Below the pieces are notes generated by a model, which worked only from the letters and a program-made list of their open reading frames with translations, did not search any database and was not told the DNA's origin. This document shows positions 36,220-45,093 of a stretch of 64,000 bases of DNA, one piece after another. How positions within the stretch are numbered: the first letter of the stretch is position 1; every line of letters starts with the position of its first letter. A program made the position numbers and the translations under genes. Origin of the DNA: Bin87 sp034420475 (lineage in GTDB: Bacteria > Chloroflexota > Dehalococcoidia > Lucifugimonadales > UBA3495); the NCBI GenBank assembly GCA_034420475.1, contig DAOULH010000057.1, positions 62,001-126,000 on the forward strand, given 5' to 3'.

Positions 36220-37638
36220 CTAACCGCCGAGGTGGAACACCACCATCTTGAGTTCGGTCATCTCCTCAATGGCGTAGGCCGGGCCTTCCTTGCCCATCCC
36301 GCTGTCCTTGAGGCCGCCGTAGGGCATGACGTCGGCGCGCCACTGCGGGGAAGAATTGATGTGCAGGTTGCCGGAGTGAACTTCCTGGGCGAATTTCATG
36401 GCCCAGTCCACGTTCTGGGTGAAGATGCCTGCCGACAGGCCGAAGCGCGTATCATTGGCCTTGGCGATGGCATCGTCGATGTCGTCAAAGGCGCTGACCG
36501 CCACGGCGGGGCCGAAGAGTTCCTCGCGGGAAATGAGCATCTCCGGACGGGCGTCGGCCACCACGGTAGCCGTGTGCAGCGTTCCCTGGCGGTCGCCGCC
36601 GGCGATGACGCGGGCGCCCTGACCCACGGCCTCGGCGATCCAACTCTCGACCCGCGCCGCGTCGGTCTCGCGGATCATCGGGCCCATCTTGACGTCTTCA
36701 TCGAAGGGATTGCCGACGCTGAACTCCTGCGTGGGCTTGACCAGCGCGTCGAGCAGGTCGGCGTAGATGGTGCGCGCCGCGAAGACGCGCTGCGTGGAGA
36801 TGCAGACCTGGCCCGCGTTGGCAAATCCACTGGAGACGGTGGCGGCCGCAACTTTCTCAATGTCGGCGTCGGACATAATGATCAGGGGGCTGTTGGACCC
36901 CAGCTCCATCGTCACCTTCTTGATGCCGGCGTTGCGGCAGATCTGGTCGCCCACTTCCATGCTGCCGGTAAAAGTGATTTTGCGCACGTCGGAAGAGCCG
37001 GTGATCGCATCGCCGATCTCCGCGCCGGAACCGGTGATGGTCTGGATGGCTTCTTCGGGAAGGCCGGCTTCCAAGAGGATCTCGGTGAGCTTCAGCGCGG
37101 AAAGCGGAGTGTCGCCGGCGGGTTTCAGGATGACGGCGTTTCCGCCGGCCAGGGCCGGTCCCACCTTGTGGCACACGAGGTTCAGCGGGAAATTGAACGG
37201 CGCGATCGCGGCCACAACGCCGACGGGCACGCGGATGGTGAAGCCGAACTGGTTGACCACTCCAGGAGCAGAGTCCAGCGGCACAGTTTCCCCGTGCAGG
37301 CGCTTGGCTTCTTCAGCGGACAGGGTGATGGTCTGGACGGCGCGCTGGACCTCGGCGCGGCCTTCGGCAATGACCTTGCCCTCTTCGCGGGTTATGGTTT
37401 CCGCCAGGTCGTCCGCGCGTTCCTCCATGAGGTCGGCGGCGCGCTTGAGGATGGTATAGCGTCGATGGGAGGGCAACTTGGCCATCACGGCCGCGCCGCG
37501 CACCGCGCTGGCGATGGCAGCCTGCACGTCGGCAGCGGAGCCGCGAGGGACGGTGTCGAACGCCGACTGGTCAAAGGGATTGATGACGGGCATCTTGTCA
37601 TCGCGGTCGACCCACTCGCCGCAGATGTACATGCGCAT
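36220..37638 (-). CDS. NAD(P)-dependent aldehyde dehydrogenase
   Basis: 472 residues. Landmarks are AIAPFNFPLNLVCHKVGPALAGGN near 142, ITFTGSMEVG near 220, catalytic ELGSNSP near 246, and ANAGQVCISTQR near 283 with the catalytic Cys. AGGAG precedes the ATG. It oxidises an aldehyde to an acid; closest in look to lactaldehyde/succinate-semialdehyde-type enzymes, but the substrate is not determinable. Confidence 0.93.
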   Translation of the reverse strand: MRMYICGEWVDRDDKMPVINPFDQSAFDTVPRGSAADVQAAIASAVRGAAVMAKLPSHRRYTILKRAADLMEERADDLAETITREEGKVIAEGRAEVQRAVQTITLSAEEAKRLHGETVPLDSAPGVVNQFGFTIRVPVGVVAAIAPFNFPLNLVCHKVGPALAGGNAVILKPAGDTPLSALKLTEILLEAGLPEEAIQTITGSGAEIGDAITGSSDVRKITFTGSMEVGDQICRNAGIKKVTMELGSNSPLIIMSDADIEKVAAATVSSGFANAGQVCISTQRVFAARTIYADLLDALVKPTQEFSVGNPFDEDVKMGPMIRETDAARVESWIAEAVGQGARVIAGGDRQGTLHTATVVADARPEMLISREELFGPAVAVSAFDDIDDAIAKANDTRFGLSAGIFTQNVDWAMKFAQEVHSGNLHINSSPQWRADVMPYGGLKDSGMGKEGPAYAIEEMTELKMVVFHLGG

Positions 37639-37728
37639 GGTGAAACTCCTGATACGGGAACCGGAATAAATGCACCCACGCACGACGCGTGGCAGCGGGC
37701 ATCATTGTACTACACGAGCCCGGCCCGA

Positions 37729-38433
37729 TTATTCGGCTTCGGTCTTGGCCTCGCCCTCGCCGAGGACAATGCTGCGCCCGGTGTTGGTCACCTTGTAGTG
37801 GCCGGGCAGGCCGGGTATGCGCTCCAACCACCGGAACTTGGTGCGGGCGGCGTTGCGCAGCGTCTGCACGAAGCTGTGCGGAATCGGCCAACCGGCCAGC
37901 GTGAACAGGTGAGCCAGGCTGTCGGGATCGACGCTGGCGACGTTCAGGTATCGGTGCGCAGCCTCGGCGGCGACCACCACCCGGCGCATATCGCCCAGGG
38001 GGTTGACGCGCTGGCAGAAAGCAATGTACTCGTGCTCCGAAGGGGACATATCCGATGGAGACATCGTTTCGGCGGCCGGCGTTGGAGCCAGTGCGGGCTC
38101 ATCATTCGGCTCGGCGGCGGCCGTCGGTGGAGCCGGGGCGATCTGCACGACGGTCGCAGCGGGTATGACTGGGGGCGCACCATTGCTTTCTGCGGTAACT
38201 ACCGCCGCCCGTTGCGGCTCGGCCGCGTGCTGGGTTGAGCCATTGGCCGCCGTATGTCCGTTGGAATGCGCGGGCGGATCCACCGATTTCGCAATGGGCA
38301 CGTCCGCCGATGCCCCGTTCACCCCGGTTAGCTGCGGCATGAACGAATATAGGACTTCGCGAACCAGCCCCGCATCGTCAGACTCAATGCATATCTGACC
38401 GCCGGCTGGCAATGTGATGCTGAGCTTATTCAT
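37729..38433 (-). CDS. Hypothetical protein with disordered middle and winged-helix-like C-terminus
   Basis: 234 residues from MNKLSITLPAGGQ. The middle 90 residues are Ala/Pro-rich. The C-terminal 95 residues (MRRVVVAAEAAHRYLNVAS, then LFTLAGWPIPHSFVQTLRNA) look like a small DNA-binding-like helical domain, but I have no family name. No good ribosome site is visible at the ATG. It might bind nucleic acid, but that is only a guess. Confidence 0.55.
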   Translation of the reverse strand: MNKLSITLPAGGQICIESDDAGLVREVLYSFMPQLTGVNGASADVPIAKSVDPPAHSNGHTAANGSTQHAAEPQRAAVVTAESNGAPPVIPAATVVQIAPAPPTAAAEPNDEPALAPTPAAETMSPSDMSPSEHEYIAFCQRVNPLGDMRRVVVAAEAAHRYLNVASVDPDSLAHLFTLAGWPIPHSFVQTLRNAARTKFRWLERIPGLPGHYKVTNTGRSIVLGEGEAKTEAE

Positions 38434-38516
38434 ACGACACACTCGACGACGCGCCCGCGCGAGGCCCAATAGTAAAGTACTGTCAAGGTATACGGCAACA
38501 AAGGCTGCTGCCAGGT

Positions 38517-38930
38517 TCAGTCGAAACGTATCACCTGCAAATCGGGAAGACCGCCGAAATCCCGGTCGTGGGACAGGATCGGGCAGTTCAGCAAAACGGC
38601 GGTGGCGGCAATCCAAGCGTCAGCTATCGTCAACTCACGCCCGCGGCGACGACTGTCGGCCCGCAGACGCGCGCAGGCTTTCACCAACTCTATGTCATAC
38701 CCTGCCACGTCATAAGTCTCATCAACGTATCTGATCAAGTCGTCTACCCGTCGACGACCCCAATTGCTCACCTGAACTCCGAAGAGGATCTCCTCGTATG
38801 TCTGAAATGATATTACAGTTCGATGTCCGACCATCCTGTTCATATACTGTCGGGCAATGGCCTCCCCACGATGAATGTATGATACCACAGTAGTATCTAC
38901 AACAACGGAAGGTCGTGATAGAAATGTCAT
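38517..38930 (-). CDS. PIN-domain (VapC-like) ribonuclease
   Basis: 137 residues. The PIN acidic residues are VVVDTTVVSYI (Asp12), YEEILFG, DAWIAATA and SHDRDFGG. The ATG overlaps the stop of the upstream gene (ATGA). Such PIN genes are usually toxins with an upstream antitoxin; here the partner is much larger than a typical VapB. Confidence 0.87.
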   Translation of the reverse strand: MTFLSRPSVVVDTTVVSYIHRGEAIARQYMNRMVGHRTVISFQTYEEILFGVQVSNWGRRRVDDLIRYVDETYDVAGYDIELVKACARLRADSRRRGRELTIADAWIAATAVLLNCPILSHDRDFGGLPDLQVIRFD

Positions 38931-39772
38931 ACGTCTCTAGCCTCGCGTATGATCCGAATGAATTCTTCGATGTCAATAGGGTCGTCATCGTCATCTTGGT
39001 AATAGCTGGCCGCTTTCCTCGGGTCAAAGATTTTAGGCCCTCGGGCGTAAAAATCGTCAACTACAGATCGCTCGGCAGCAATTTCGCGTACTGTAACTGT
39101 TTCCCATTCGTCTTGGTCACTGGAGCTACTGGCGCCTGTGACTTTGACGTAGCGGGTTGCAAGTTGGAGCATCGTTTCATTAAGGCCGGCCCCAAACCTC
39201 AAGTCAACCGGATCTTCGCCGTAGTTGTGCAGTTGCGCCGTACCATTTTTCCAGTCGACTTCCAGCAACCGTCCAAACAGCAAGGTTTCCACTTCCGGCC
39301 CTGATCGGCGGCGAGCGGGTTGTCGCTCTCGCTGCCATCGGTTAATCACCACCTGGCGCTCGCTGTGCGGGTCCCCCAAGCGGACCCGTTGCACGTAAGG
39401 TGATAAATTCAACCCGATGGCCTTCACACGCTCAATGACATCTGCCGGCAGGGACCCGTCACCGTCGCCTTTCCATTCCAGGATGGCGTCCAGCGCTTCC
39501 GAGCCGTAGTCTATGTCTCCGATCCGGGCAGACAGTGGCGGCAAGCTGAGCGTAGCCCCAAATGAACCTGGGAATACGCCCCTCAGCCATAGGGAACTTT
39601 GCTGTCTCAACCATTCCGGAGGCCGGCCTCGCGTTCCGATGCCGGCCAAATGCAGCGCCATCAGCCGCACGGCATCCTGAACTCTTTTCAGGGTTTCATT
39701 CAGGTCATGGAGCGGCACCCCTTCGCCCATCTCCGGCCCTTCAAAAACGACGTTTATTTCAGCAGTAGCCAC
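38927..39772 (-). CDS. Large partner of the PIN protein, unknown family
   Basis: 281 residues from GTG 39772 (GAGGATC upstream); a longer reading to 39805 is possible. N-terminal beta-rich EINVVFEGPEM, a long helical region LNETLKRVQDAVRLMALHLAG, and an acidic C-terminus. No DNA-binding domain is apparent. The four-base overlap with the PIN gene shows co-translation, so it may act as antitoxin or scaffold. Confidence 0.7.
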   Translation of the reverse strand: MATAEINVVFEGPEMGEGVPLHDLNETLKRVQDAVRLMALHLAGIGTRGRPPEWLRQQSSLWLRGVFPGSFGATLSLPPLSARIGDIDYGSEALDAILEWKGDGDGSLPADVIERVKAIGLNLSPYVQRVRLGDPHSERQVVINRWQRERQPARRRSGPEVETLLFGRLLEVDWKNGTAQLHNYGEDPVDLRFGAGLNETMLQLATRYVKVTGASSSSDQDEWETVTVREIAAERSVVDDFYARGPKIFDPRKAASYYQDDDDDPIDIEEFIRIIREARDV

Positions 39773-40061
39773 GAAATGATCCTCAAAGCATCGGAACTTG
39801 TTCACTTACTGCCCTGGGTGCAAACCCTACCACAATCGCAAACCCTGCGCTAATTGATTACCCCAACATAAGCGTTCACGTTTTCAGGGCATCCTGATGG
39901 CACAGGCATATCTGCTTGTCAGAGCCGTCGCGTTGAGGTCCGCCGGCGAGGCGACGCTGCCTGTGGTCCTTGATGCGGGTTCAAACGGGGCCACAGGTTC
40001 GGGGGCGGTCTGGCGGTTAATGGTAGTCCCTCGGTGACCGACACCCGATGTGCCGGCACGA
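39773..40061. other. Gene-free interval
   Basis: 289 bp. I looked for a tRNA, as there is a GGGTTCAAAC near 39980, but the stems do not close. A long-arm hairpin CCTGTGG/CCACAGG near 39960-40007 is visible. No gene supported. Confidence 0.4.
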
Positions 40062-41918
40062 TCAGATGGTTTGTTTCAGTCGGACCGCGAGGGATCTGGT
40101 GAGGCCCGGAACGGCGGCAATCTCCTCGACGCTGGCGTCCTTGATGCCCTGGAGGGAGCCGAAGCGCCGGAGCAGCATCCGCTTCCGCTTGGGGCCAATG
40201 CCGGTAACCATGTCGATGGGCGATTTCAGGCTGCTCTTGGAGCGCAGGTTACGGTGGAAACTGATGGCGAACCGGTGGGCTTCGTCCCTGATGCGCTGCA
40301 TGAGGTAGAGCGCCTGGGAATCCCGGGGCAAATCGATGGGCTCAGGAGTGTGCGGAACGAAGATCTCCTCGTTCTCTTTGGCCAGGGAGCACAACGGAAT
40401 CTGCTCCAGTCCCAGGTGTAGCATCACCTCGCGGGCCGCCGAAAGGTGACCCTTGCCGCCGTCGATGACCACCAGATCGGGCACGACACCCCAGTTGTCA
40501 ACCTTGCCATCGGGATCAGGGTTGGCGATGGACTGGCTCAGGCGTTTGAAACGGCGGGTAAGCATCTCCTTCATACTGGCATAGTCGTCCACACCGTCCA
40601 CGGCCTTGATCTTGAACCGGCGGTAATCGCGGGTGCGGGGTTTGCCGTCATCGAAGACGACCATGCTGCCCACCAGGTTGCTTCCCTGGATGTGGGAGAT
40701 GTCGTAGCACTCCATGCGTCGCGGAGCCGTGGGCAGGCTGAGCTCCTCCTCCAACTCGGTCAGCGCGCCCTGGATGGCGTCGGAGCGGTTCAGCCATTTG
40801 ACGCGATGCTGGGCGAGGCCCTCCGAAGCATTGGCGGCGACCACGTCCATCAGCTTTCGGTTCTCCCCGCGCTGGGGACGATAGATGCGAACCGCGCCTC
40901 CGCGGCGGCTGCGCAGGAAGTCCTGCAAGAGCTGGGCGTCCTCGGCGGGCGGATCGTGCTGCATCAGGACGATAGGGGGCACTTCCAGGGCGGTGGCGTA
41001 AAACTGCTGGACGAACTGGGCGATGATCTCGCCGGGTTCGCCATCCTGTGGGCCCTCCATAAAGAAATGATCGCGGCCGATCAGCTTGCCGCGGCGGACG
41101 AAGAACACCTCAACCCAGGTCTCGTTGGCCGCGACGGAGATGGCGATGGCGTCGAGATCGGTGGAACGGCCGGTATCGACCTTGACGGTGCGCTCCTCCT
41201 CGAACTTCTGGATGGCGGCCATCTGGTCGCGGAGCGCGGCGGCGCGCTCGAATTCCAGATCCTCGGCGGCCGCCTCCATCTTGTCGCGCAGCTGACCGGT
41301 GACGGTTTCGGTGTTCCCCTCCAGGAACAGGATCACCTGTTTGACTACTTCCGCGTACTCGTCCTGGCTGGCCAGGCCGGCGCAGGGACCGACGCAGCGG
41401 TGAATGTAGTATTCCAGGCAGGGGCGCGGGTCGGTTCCGGTGATCCGCTTGGTGCAGGAACGGTAGGGGAACAGCTTCTTGACCAGGTCCATGGACTGGC
41501 GGACGCTGCCCGCGCTGGCGAAGGGCCCGAAATACCGCGCGCCGTCCTTGTGCACGCCCCGGGTGATGTACACCCGGGGAAAGTCCTCGGACAGGTCTAC
41601 TTTGAGGTAGGGATAGGTTTTGTCGTCCTTGAGACGGACGTTGAAATAGGGCCGGTGGCGCTTGATGAGGGTGTTCTCAAGGATGAGCGCCTCGGCCTCG
41701 GTGTCGGTGACGATGTACTCGAAGTCAGCCAGCTCGCTGACCATGCGCCGGGTCTTGCGATCCAGGCCCGCCGGCGATCCGAAGTAGGAACGAAGCCGGT
41801 TGCGCAGTACGGCGGCCTTACCGACGTAGATGACCGCCCCGGCGGCATTCTTCATCAGGTAAACGCCGGGGCGTTCCGGCGTCACCAACAGGCGATGGTC
41901 GAATTCCTGCCGAACCAC
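40062..41918 (-). CDS. uvrC: Excinuclease ABC subunit C
   Basis: 618 residues, full length. GIY-YIG domain at the N-terminus (GVYLMKNAAGAVIYVGKA), UVR motif near 200, RNase-H-like endonuclease region with CYDISHIQGSN and DGGKGHLSAA, and a C-terminal HhH region ending VPGLTRSLAVRLKQTI. It makes the dual incisions in nucleotide excision repair. Start is GTG. Confidence 0.97.
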   Translation of the reverse strand: MVRQEFDHRLLVTPERPGVYLMKNAAGAVIYVGKAAVLRNRLRSYFGSPAGLDRKTRRMVSELADFEYIVTDTEAEALILENTLIKRHRPYFNVRLKDDKTYPYLKVDLSEDFPRVYITRGVHKDGARYFGPFASAGSVRQSMDLVKKLFPYRSCTKRITGTDPRPCLEYYIHRCVGPCAGLASQDEYAEVVKQVILFLEGNTETVTGQLRDKMEAAAEDLEFERAAALRDQMAAIQKFEEERTVKVDTGRSTDLDAIAISVAANETWVEVFFVRRGKLIGRDHFFMEGPQDGEPGEIIAQFVQQFYATALEVPPIVLMQHDPPAEDAQLLQDFLRSRRGGAVRIYRPQRGENRKLMDVVAANASEGLAQHRVKWLNRSDAIQGALTELEEELSLPTAPRRMECYDISHIQGSNLVGSMVVFDDGKPRTRDYRRFKIKAVDGVDDYASMKEMLTRRFKRLSQSIANPDPDGKVDNWGVVPDLVVIDGGKGHLSAAREVMLHLGLEQIPLCSLAKENEEIFVPHTPEPIDLPRDSQALYLMQRIRDEAHRFAISFHRNLRSKSSLKSPIDMVTGIGPKRKRMLLRRFGSLQGIKDASVEEIAAVPGLTRSLAVRLKQTI

Positions 41919-41946
41919 GATCCGATCCCGGCATCATGCGCGTGAC

Positions 41947-42297
41947 CTAAAGCACGAAGGAAACGGCGACGAGCACAACCACCAACACGCCGGAAAATAT
42001 CCCGATGCGCCTGAGTTCCGAGCCGACGTGGTTGTATGCGGCCGGTCGGTCGAACCGTCGCCCCCGTGGCGCGGAAGCCGGCCGACCCACGGCAGTTGTG
42101 GCCCGGGACTGGGACGGGGCCGTCGCGGTGGCAGTTGCGGTTCCGTCAGCAATCGGGCGCTGCGGCTCGGCTTCAGCCACCGCGGACGCCGCCGGGGAAG
42201 CGGCAGGATTTCGCGCCGGGGCCGCACGGTTCGCGCCGCCGCGACGGCGACGCAGGTTGTTCTGTCGGGCCGCCACCCGTTTGCCTTTGCTCGGCAT
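41947..42297 (-). CDS. Small basic protein with C-terminal membrane helix
   Basis: 116 residues from ATG 42297, with AGGAGGTG upstream. It begins MPSKGKRVAARQNNLRRRRG, then a long Ala/Pro-rich segment, then RRIGIFSGVLVVVLVAVSFVL at the end as a single membrane helix. I do not recognise a family by function. It lies 28 bp upstream of uvrC on the same strand. Confidence 0.65.
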   Translation of the reverse strand: MPSKGKRVAARQNNLRRRRGGANRAAPARNPAASPAASAVAEAEPQRPIADGTATATATAPSQSRATTAVGRPASAPRGRRFDRPAAYNHVGSELRRIGIFSGVLVVVLVAVSFVL

Positions 42298-42489
42298 CAC
42301 CCACCTCCTGGCGCCACGACCCGGCTACAGGCGTCGTCGGCGCAGCATTGATCTTGACGTTATACGACCCAACCGTGGCGGATCGGATCGAGACTGAATC
42401 CATGATACCAGCATGGACTCGGTGCGCGATCCGTCACCGACCGCGCTTATGTCAATTAACCGCCGGTCGCCAGCGCACCGCAGCATACG

Positions 42490-43080
42490 TCACCCGACCG
42501 AGATGCCCAGCTCAGCCTGCATGTCGGCAACGGCCTGGTTCCGAGTCTTCCGCTGCCACTGGGGGCGGGCATTGATGGGCTCGTTGATGATTTCGGGGTC
42601 GATTTTCAGGGCGACAAACACCGGGCCCGGCCGGCTCAGAATCTCCTCGATCTGGCTGGCGAAGTCCTCCAGGTTGTCGATGGCGTAGGTGGACGGATAG
42701 CCACATCCCTGGGCGACCACGTCGTATTCCATCTGCTCGGCGTTGGGAACGGGCTGGCCGCCGGTGGTGGCGTACACCCCGTTGTCCAGCATGAAATGGT
42801 AGAGGTTGGACGGCGCTTTCTCCGCGATGGTGGGCAGGGCGCCCATTCCCATCAGCACGTCGCCCTCGGAATCGAACAGCACGACGCGCTGGTCCGGAAT
42901 GGCCAGGGCCAGGCCAAGCGCAAAAGAGGCGTGGCCGCCCATGGCGGGGTCGCCCAGGGGAAGGTCCCGGTCCGGCTGATCGCTCATCTCGACCCAGAAC
43001 CGTCCGCCGCGGCCGGGTATCACTACCGCGTCGCCGCGATGCTTGTTAAAAATTTCCAGCATTTCCGCCGTTTTCATCAT
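42490..43080 (-). CDS. ComE-like TPP-dependent decarboxylase, beta subunit
   Basis: 196 residues. The TPP-binding part reads LFDSEGDVLMGMGALPTIAE, then DNGVYATTGGQ near 100-115 (the GD...N spacing of TPP enzymes). It pairs with the alpha subunit at 43108, together resembling sulfopyruvate or phosphonopyruvate decarboxylase. The ATG at 43080 is preferred over GTG 43089. Substrate unproven. Confidence 0.83.
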   Translation of the reverse strand: MMKTAEMLEIFNKHRGDAVVIPGRGGRFWVEMSDQPDRDLPLGDPAMGGHASFALGLALAIPDQRVVLFDSEGDVLMGMGALPTIAEKAPSNLYHFMLDNGVYATTGGQPVPNAEQMEYDVVAQGCGYPSTYAIDNLEDFASQIEEILSRPGPVFVALKIDPEIINEPINARPQWQRKTRNQAVADMQAELGISVG

Positions 43081-43107
43081 GGTGGTCACTTCCGTTATCT
43101 GCGTTGA

Positions 43108-43617
43108 TCAGCGGCTGACGTTGAAGCCGTGGTACTCGTCGCCGACGAGGACGGCCACGGGACGCTTCTCCCGCTGCGCCTCGGCAAAGGCAATGGAGAT
43201 GCGGTCGGCGTCCTCGTCGGACTCGACCAGGTAGTAGTTGATGTTGAAGGCGTGGAGGAAGCGTTCGGTGTAGAAGGCGGCCGTGTCGTTGATCACGCCG
43301 TGGCGCGTCCAGCCGCGATACCCGACCATCATCACCACTGGGACGTTCATGCCCAGGCCCCAGCCACGCAGGGAATCGCCGGACTCCATCATCCCGGTGT
43401 TCTGGATCAGGATGACCGGCTTTTTCCCACCGGCGGCCAAACCCGCTGCGGTGGAGAAAGCGTGGCCCTCGCGGCTGACGGGCACCAGGTCCAGGCTGGG
43501 TTCCTCGCTCATCAACACGTAGAGGAAGTTAGTCTCGCTGTCGGGGAGCCAGACCACGTGGGTCGCGCCGTTCTTCTTCAACTCCGCCAGGATGCGGGCG
43601 GGACTCAATTCGGCCAT
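43108..43617 (-). CDS. ComD-like TPP-dependent decarboxylase, alpha subunit
   Basis: 169 residues. N-terminal PYR-domain pattern: HVVWLPDSETNF, REGHAFSTAAGLAAGGKKPVILIQNTG, then MNVPVVMMVGYRG. It sits 27 bp upstream of the beta subunit. Adjacent substrate-binding protein suggests uptake and decarboxylation of an organosulfur or organophosphorus compound. Confidence 0.85.
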   Translation of the reverse strand: MAELSPARILAELKKNGATHVVWLPDSETNFLYVLMSEEPSLDLVPVSREGHAFSTAAGLAAGGKKPVILIQNTGMMESGDSLRGWGLGMNVPVVMMVGYRGWTRHGVINDTAAFYTERFLHAFNINYYLVESDEDADRISIAFAEAQREKRPVAVLVGDEYHGFNVSR

Positions 43618-43781
43618 AGGTGATACCTGCCTGGAAATGTTTGGGGCAAACGGGAGCGCCGGGTTGCCGCGATCAGATATACCCGGCGCGCTTTTTCGCG
43701 TCAACCGCGGAGACCGGCGACGCTTGATATTGAGATGTTCGGCGTATGGAAACGACCTGCCAGGTCGGCGCAGCCACCCGG

Positions 43782-44705
43782 CTAATCGTCGGCGGCGACG
43801 GCCGGTTCGGCCAGTCGATTGTCCACCAGCTCCGCGCTGCAGGCGGCGCCGTCCAGCAGACCCCAGCGCACCATCCAGTGGTAGGTGTCCTCAACGATCT
43901 CGTCGGTGTAGGGAGTGTTGTAGGAGTAGCGCAGCCGGGGCAGGTGGAAGTCCTCGGGCGTGATGCCGCCGAAGCGGGCCGCCACCGCGGCGAACCGCGG
44001 CTCGTCGATGAGATACCGGAGGTACTTGCGCTTGTCGGCGTTGATCCGGTCCACCGCTTTGGCGACGGCGCGGTTGATGGCGGAGAAGGTCTCCTCGTCC
44101 ATGTTGTCGCTGGCGTTCTCGGCGCCCAGGTAATGGCCTTCGCACACGGGCCGGCAGCCCAGCTTTTCAGACAGGGTGATCCAGGGTTCCATGAGGGCGG
44201 CGGCCGCAACCTCGCCGTTCATCAGGGCCTCAAACCGGAACTGCGGGGAGCCGTAATGGACCAGCTTGATCTTCTCCTCGGGCAGGTAACCCGACAACAG
44301 CCGCAGCGCGACGTAGTGGGACCCGGCGTGGAACTGCACCGCCACCGGCTTATTGCCCAGCGTCCCAGGGTAGTAATGGGGCGAATCGGGGTGGACCAGA
44401 ATGGCTTGAGTGGCGACTGCCGAACGGAGGGCGATGATGCGGGCGCCCTGCTTGCTTTCATAGGCCCGACGGACCTGACCTTCCTCTCAAGCGCGGTAGA
44501 TTGATACCTGGGCATCCTCAAACGCCACGTGGCCGAGGATCGGGTTCACCTCTTCCGGGTTTTCGGTGGGCGTCACCTTGCCGCTGTTCAGCGCGGTGAC
44601 GAATTCCATGTCGATGCCTTCCGCTTGGAACAGGCCCTCGTCGCGGGCAACCAGCCAGGGCAGGCTGAACACCACGCCGCTGATTTCGCTGACGACTTTC
44701 TTCAT
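43782..44705 (-). CDS. NMT1/SsuA-like substrate-binding protein with in-frame UGA (candidate selenoprotein or pseudogene)
   Basis: 307 residues if the TGA at 44487-44489 is read through. ATG 44705 has AGGAG. Upstream half: FSLPWLVARDEGLFQAEGID, ENPEEVNPILGHVAFE, VSIYRA; then TGA, then EEGQVRRAYESK, NKPVAVQFHAGSHYVALRLL, ALMEPWITLSEKLGC, ETFSAINRAVAKAVDRINADKR in the same frame. From memory, relatives have a Cys in ACEWGQ at this position. The following RNA has a 6-bp hairpin with a GUC loop (44462-44476) starting 16 nt after the UGA. A nonsense mutation is equally possible; the C-terminal half remains uninterrupted. Confidence 0.7.
44462..44476 (-). promoter_or_regulatory. Candidate SECIS-like hairpin of the substrate-binding protein
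   Basis: RNA AGGUCC and GGGCCU pair with loop GUC, G first. The loop starts 16 nt after the UGA, within the usual 16-37 window. The stem is short (6 bp with one U-G), so it could be chance. Confidence 0.35.
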
Positions 44706-44788
44706 TGCGAACGCTCCTGAGAGTGGATCCAACAGTGTCGCGCAGTTTAGCAAAGTAGCAACGCAGCGTCCATGTTGGCAGCATATCG

Positions 44789-44959
44789 GTAACTGTTCAG
44801 AATTTGGGAGGTTGTCATTGCGAGGCGCTTGCGCCGTGGCAATCTCGACGCTGTAGCACAACGTTTGCCCTGAAGGTCTCCCCGGCGCCAACGAGATTGC
44901 CGCGCCCGTATCAAGCACAGTGGCGCAATGACACTTCCCACGCAACTCTGAACAGTTGC
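44789..44959. mobile_element. MITE-like element, copy I, with perfect 8-bp target duplication
   Basis: 171 bp. Left end GTAACTGTTCAGAATTTGGG, right end CTCTGAACAGTTGC. Flanked by GCATATCG on both sides (44781-44788 and 44960-44967). The element lies between the substrate-binding protein and the FIST gene. Confidence 0.9.
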
Positions 44960-45024
44960 GCATATCGCTGCCCTTTGCCGGGAGCCACTGGCCCGCGGCG
45001 TCAGGCTTGCCACGGGACGCCCTA

Positions 45025-45033
45025 TGCTATACT
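45025..45033 (+). promoter_or_regulatory. Extended -10 promoter of the FIST gene
   Basis: TGCTATACT, 61 bp upstream of ATG 45094; TTGCCA at 45007-45012 may be a -35 with a short 15-bp spacer. Confidence 0.55.
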
Positions 45034-45093
45034 CGCGCCAAACCAGACAGCCGGTAGATTGGGGCCGAAACCGGTCCCGTAGAGGTGTTTATT

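Noticed and set aside
36175..38238. 687-codon open frame on the plus strand
   Set aside because: It is antisense to the aldehyde dehydrogenase gene with its clear family motifs; the protein has His/Gly/Asp-rich composition typical of shadow frames in GC-rich DNA.
39950..40007. tRNA-like GGGTTCAAAC with a long hairpin
   Set aside because: The T-arm stem does not pair, and no acceptor or anticodon stem could be formed.
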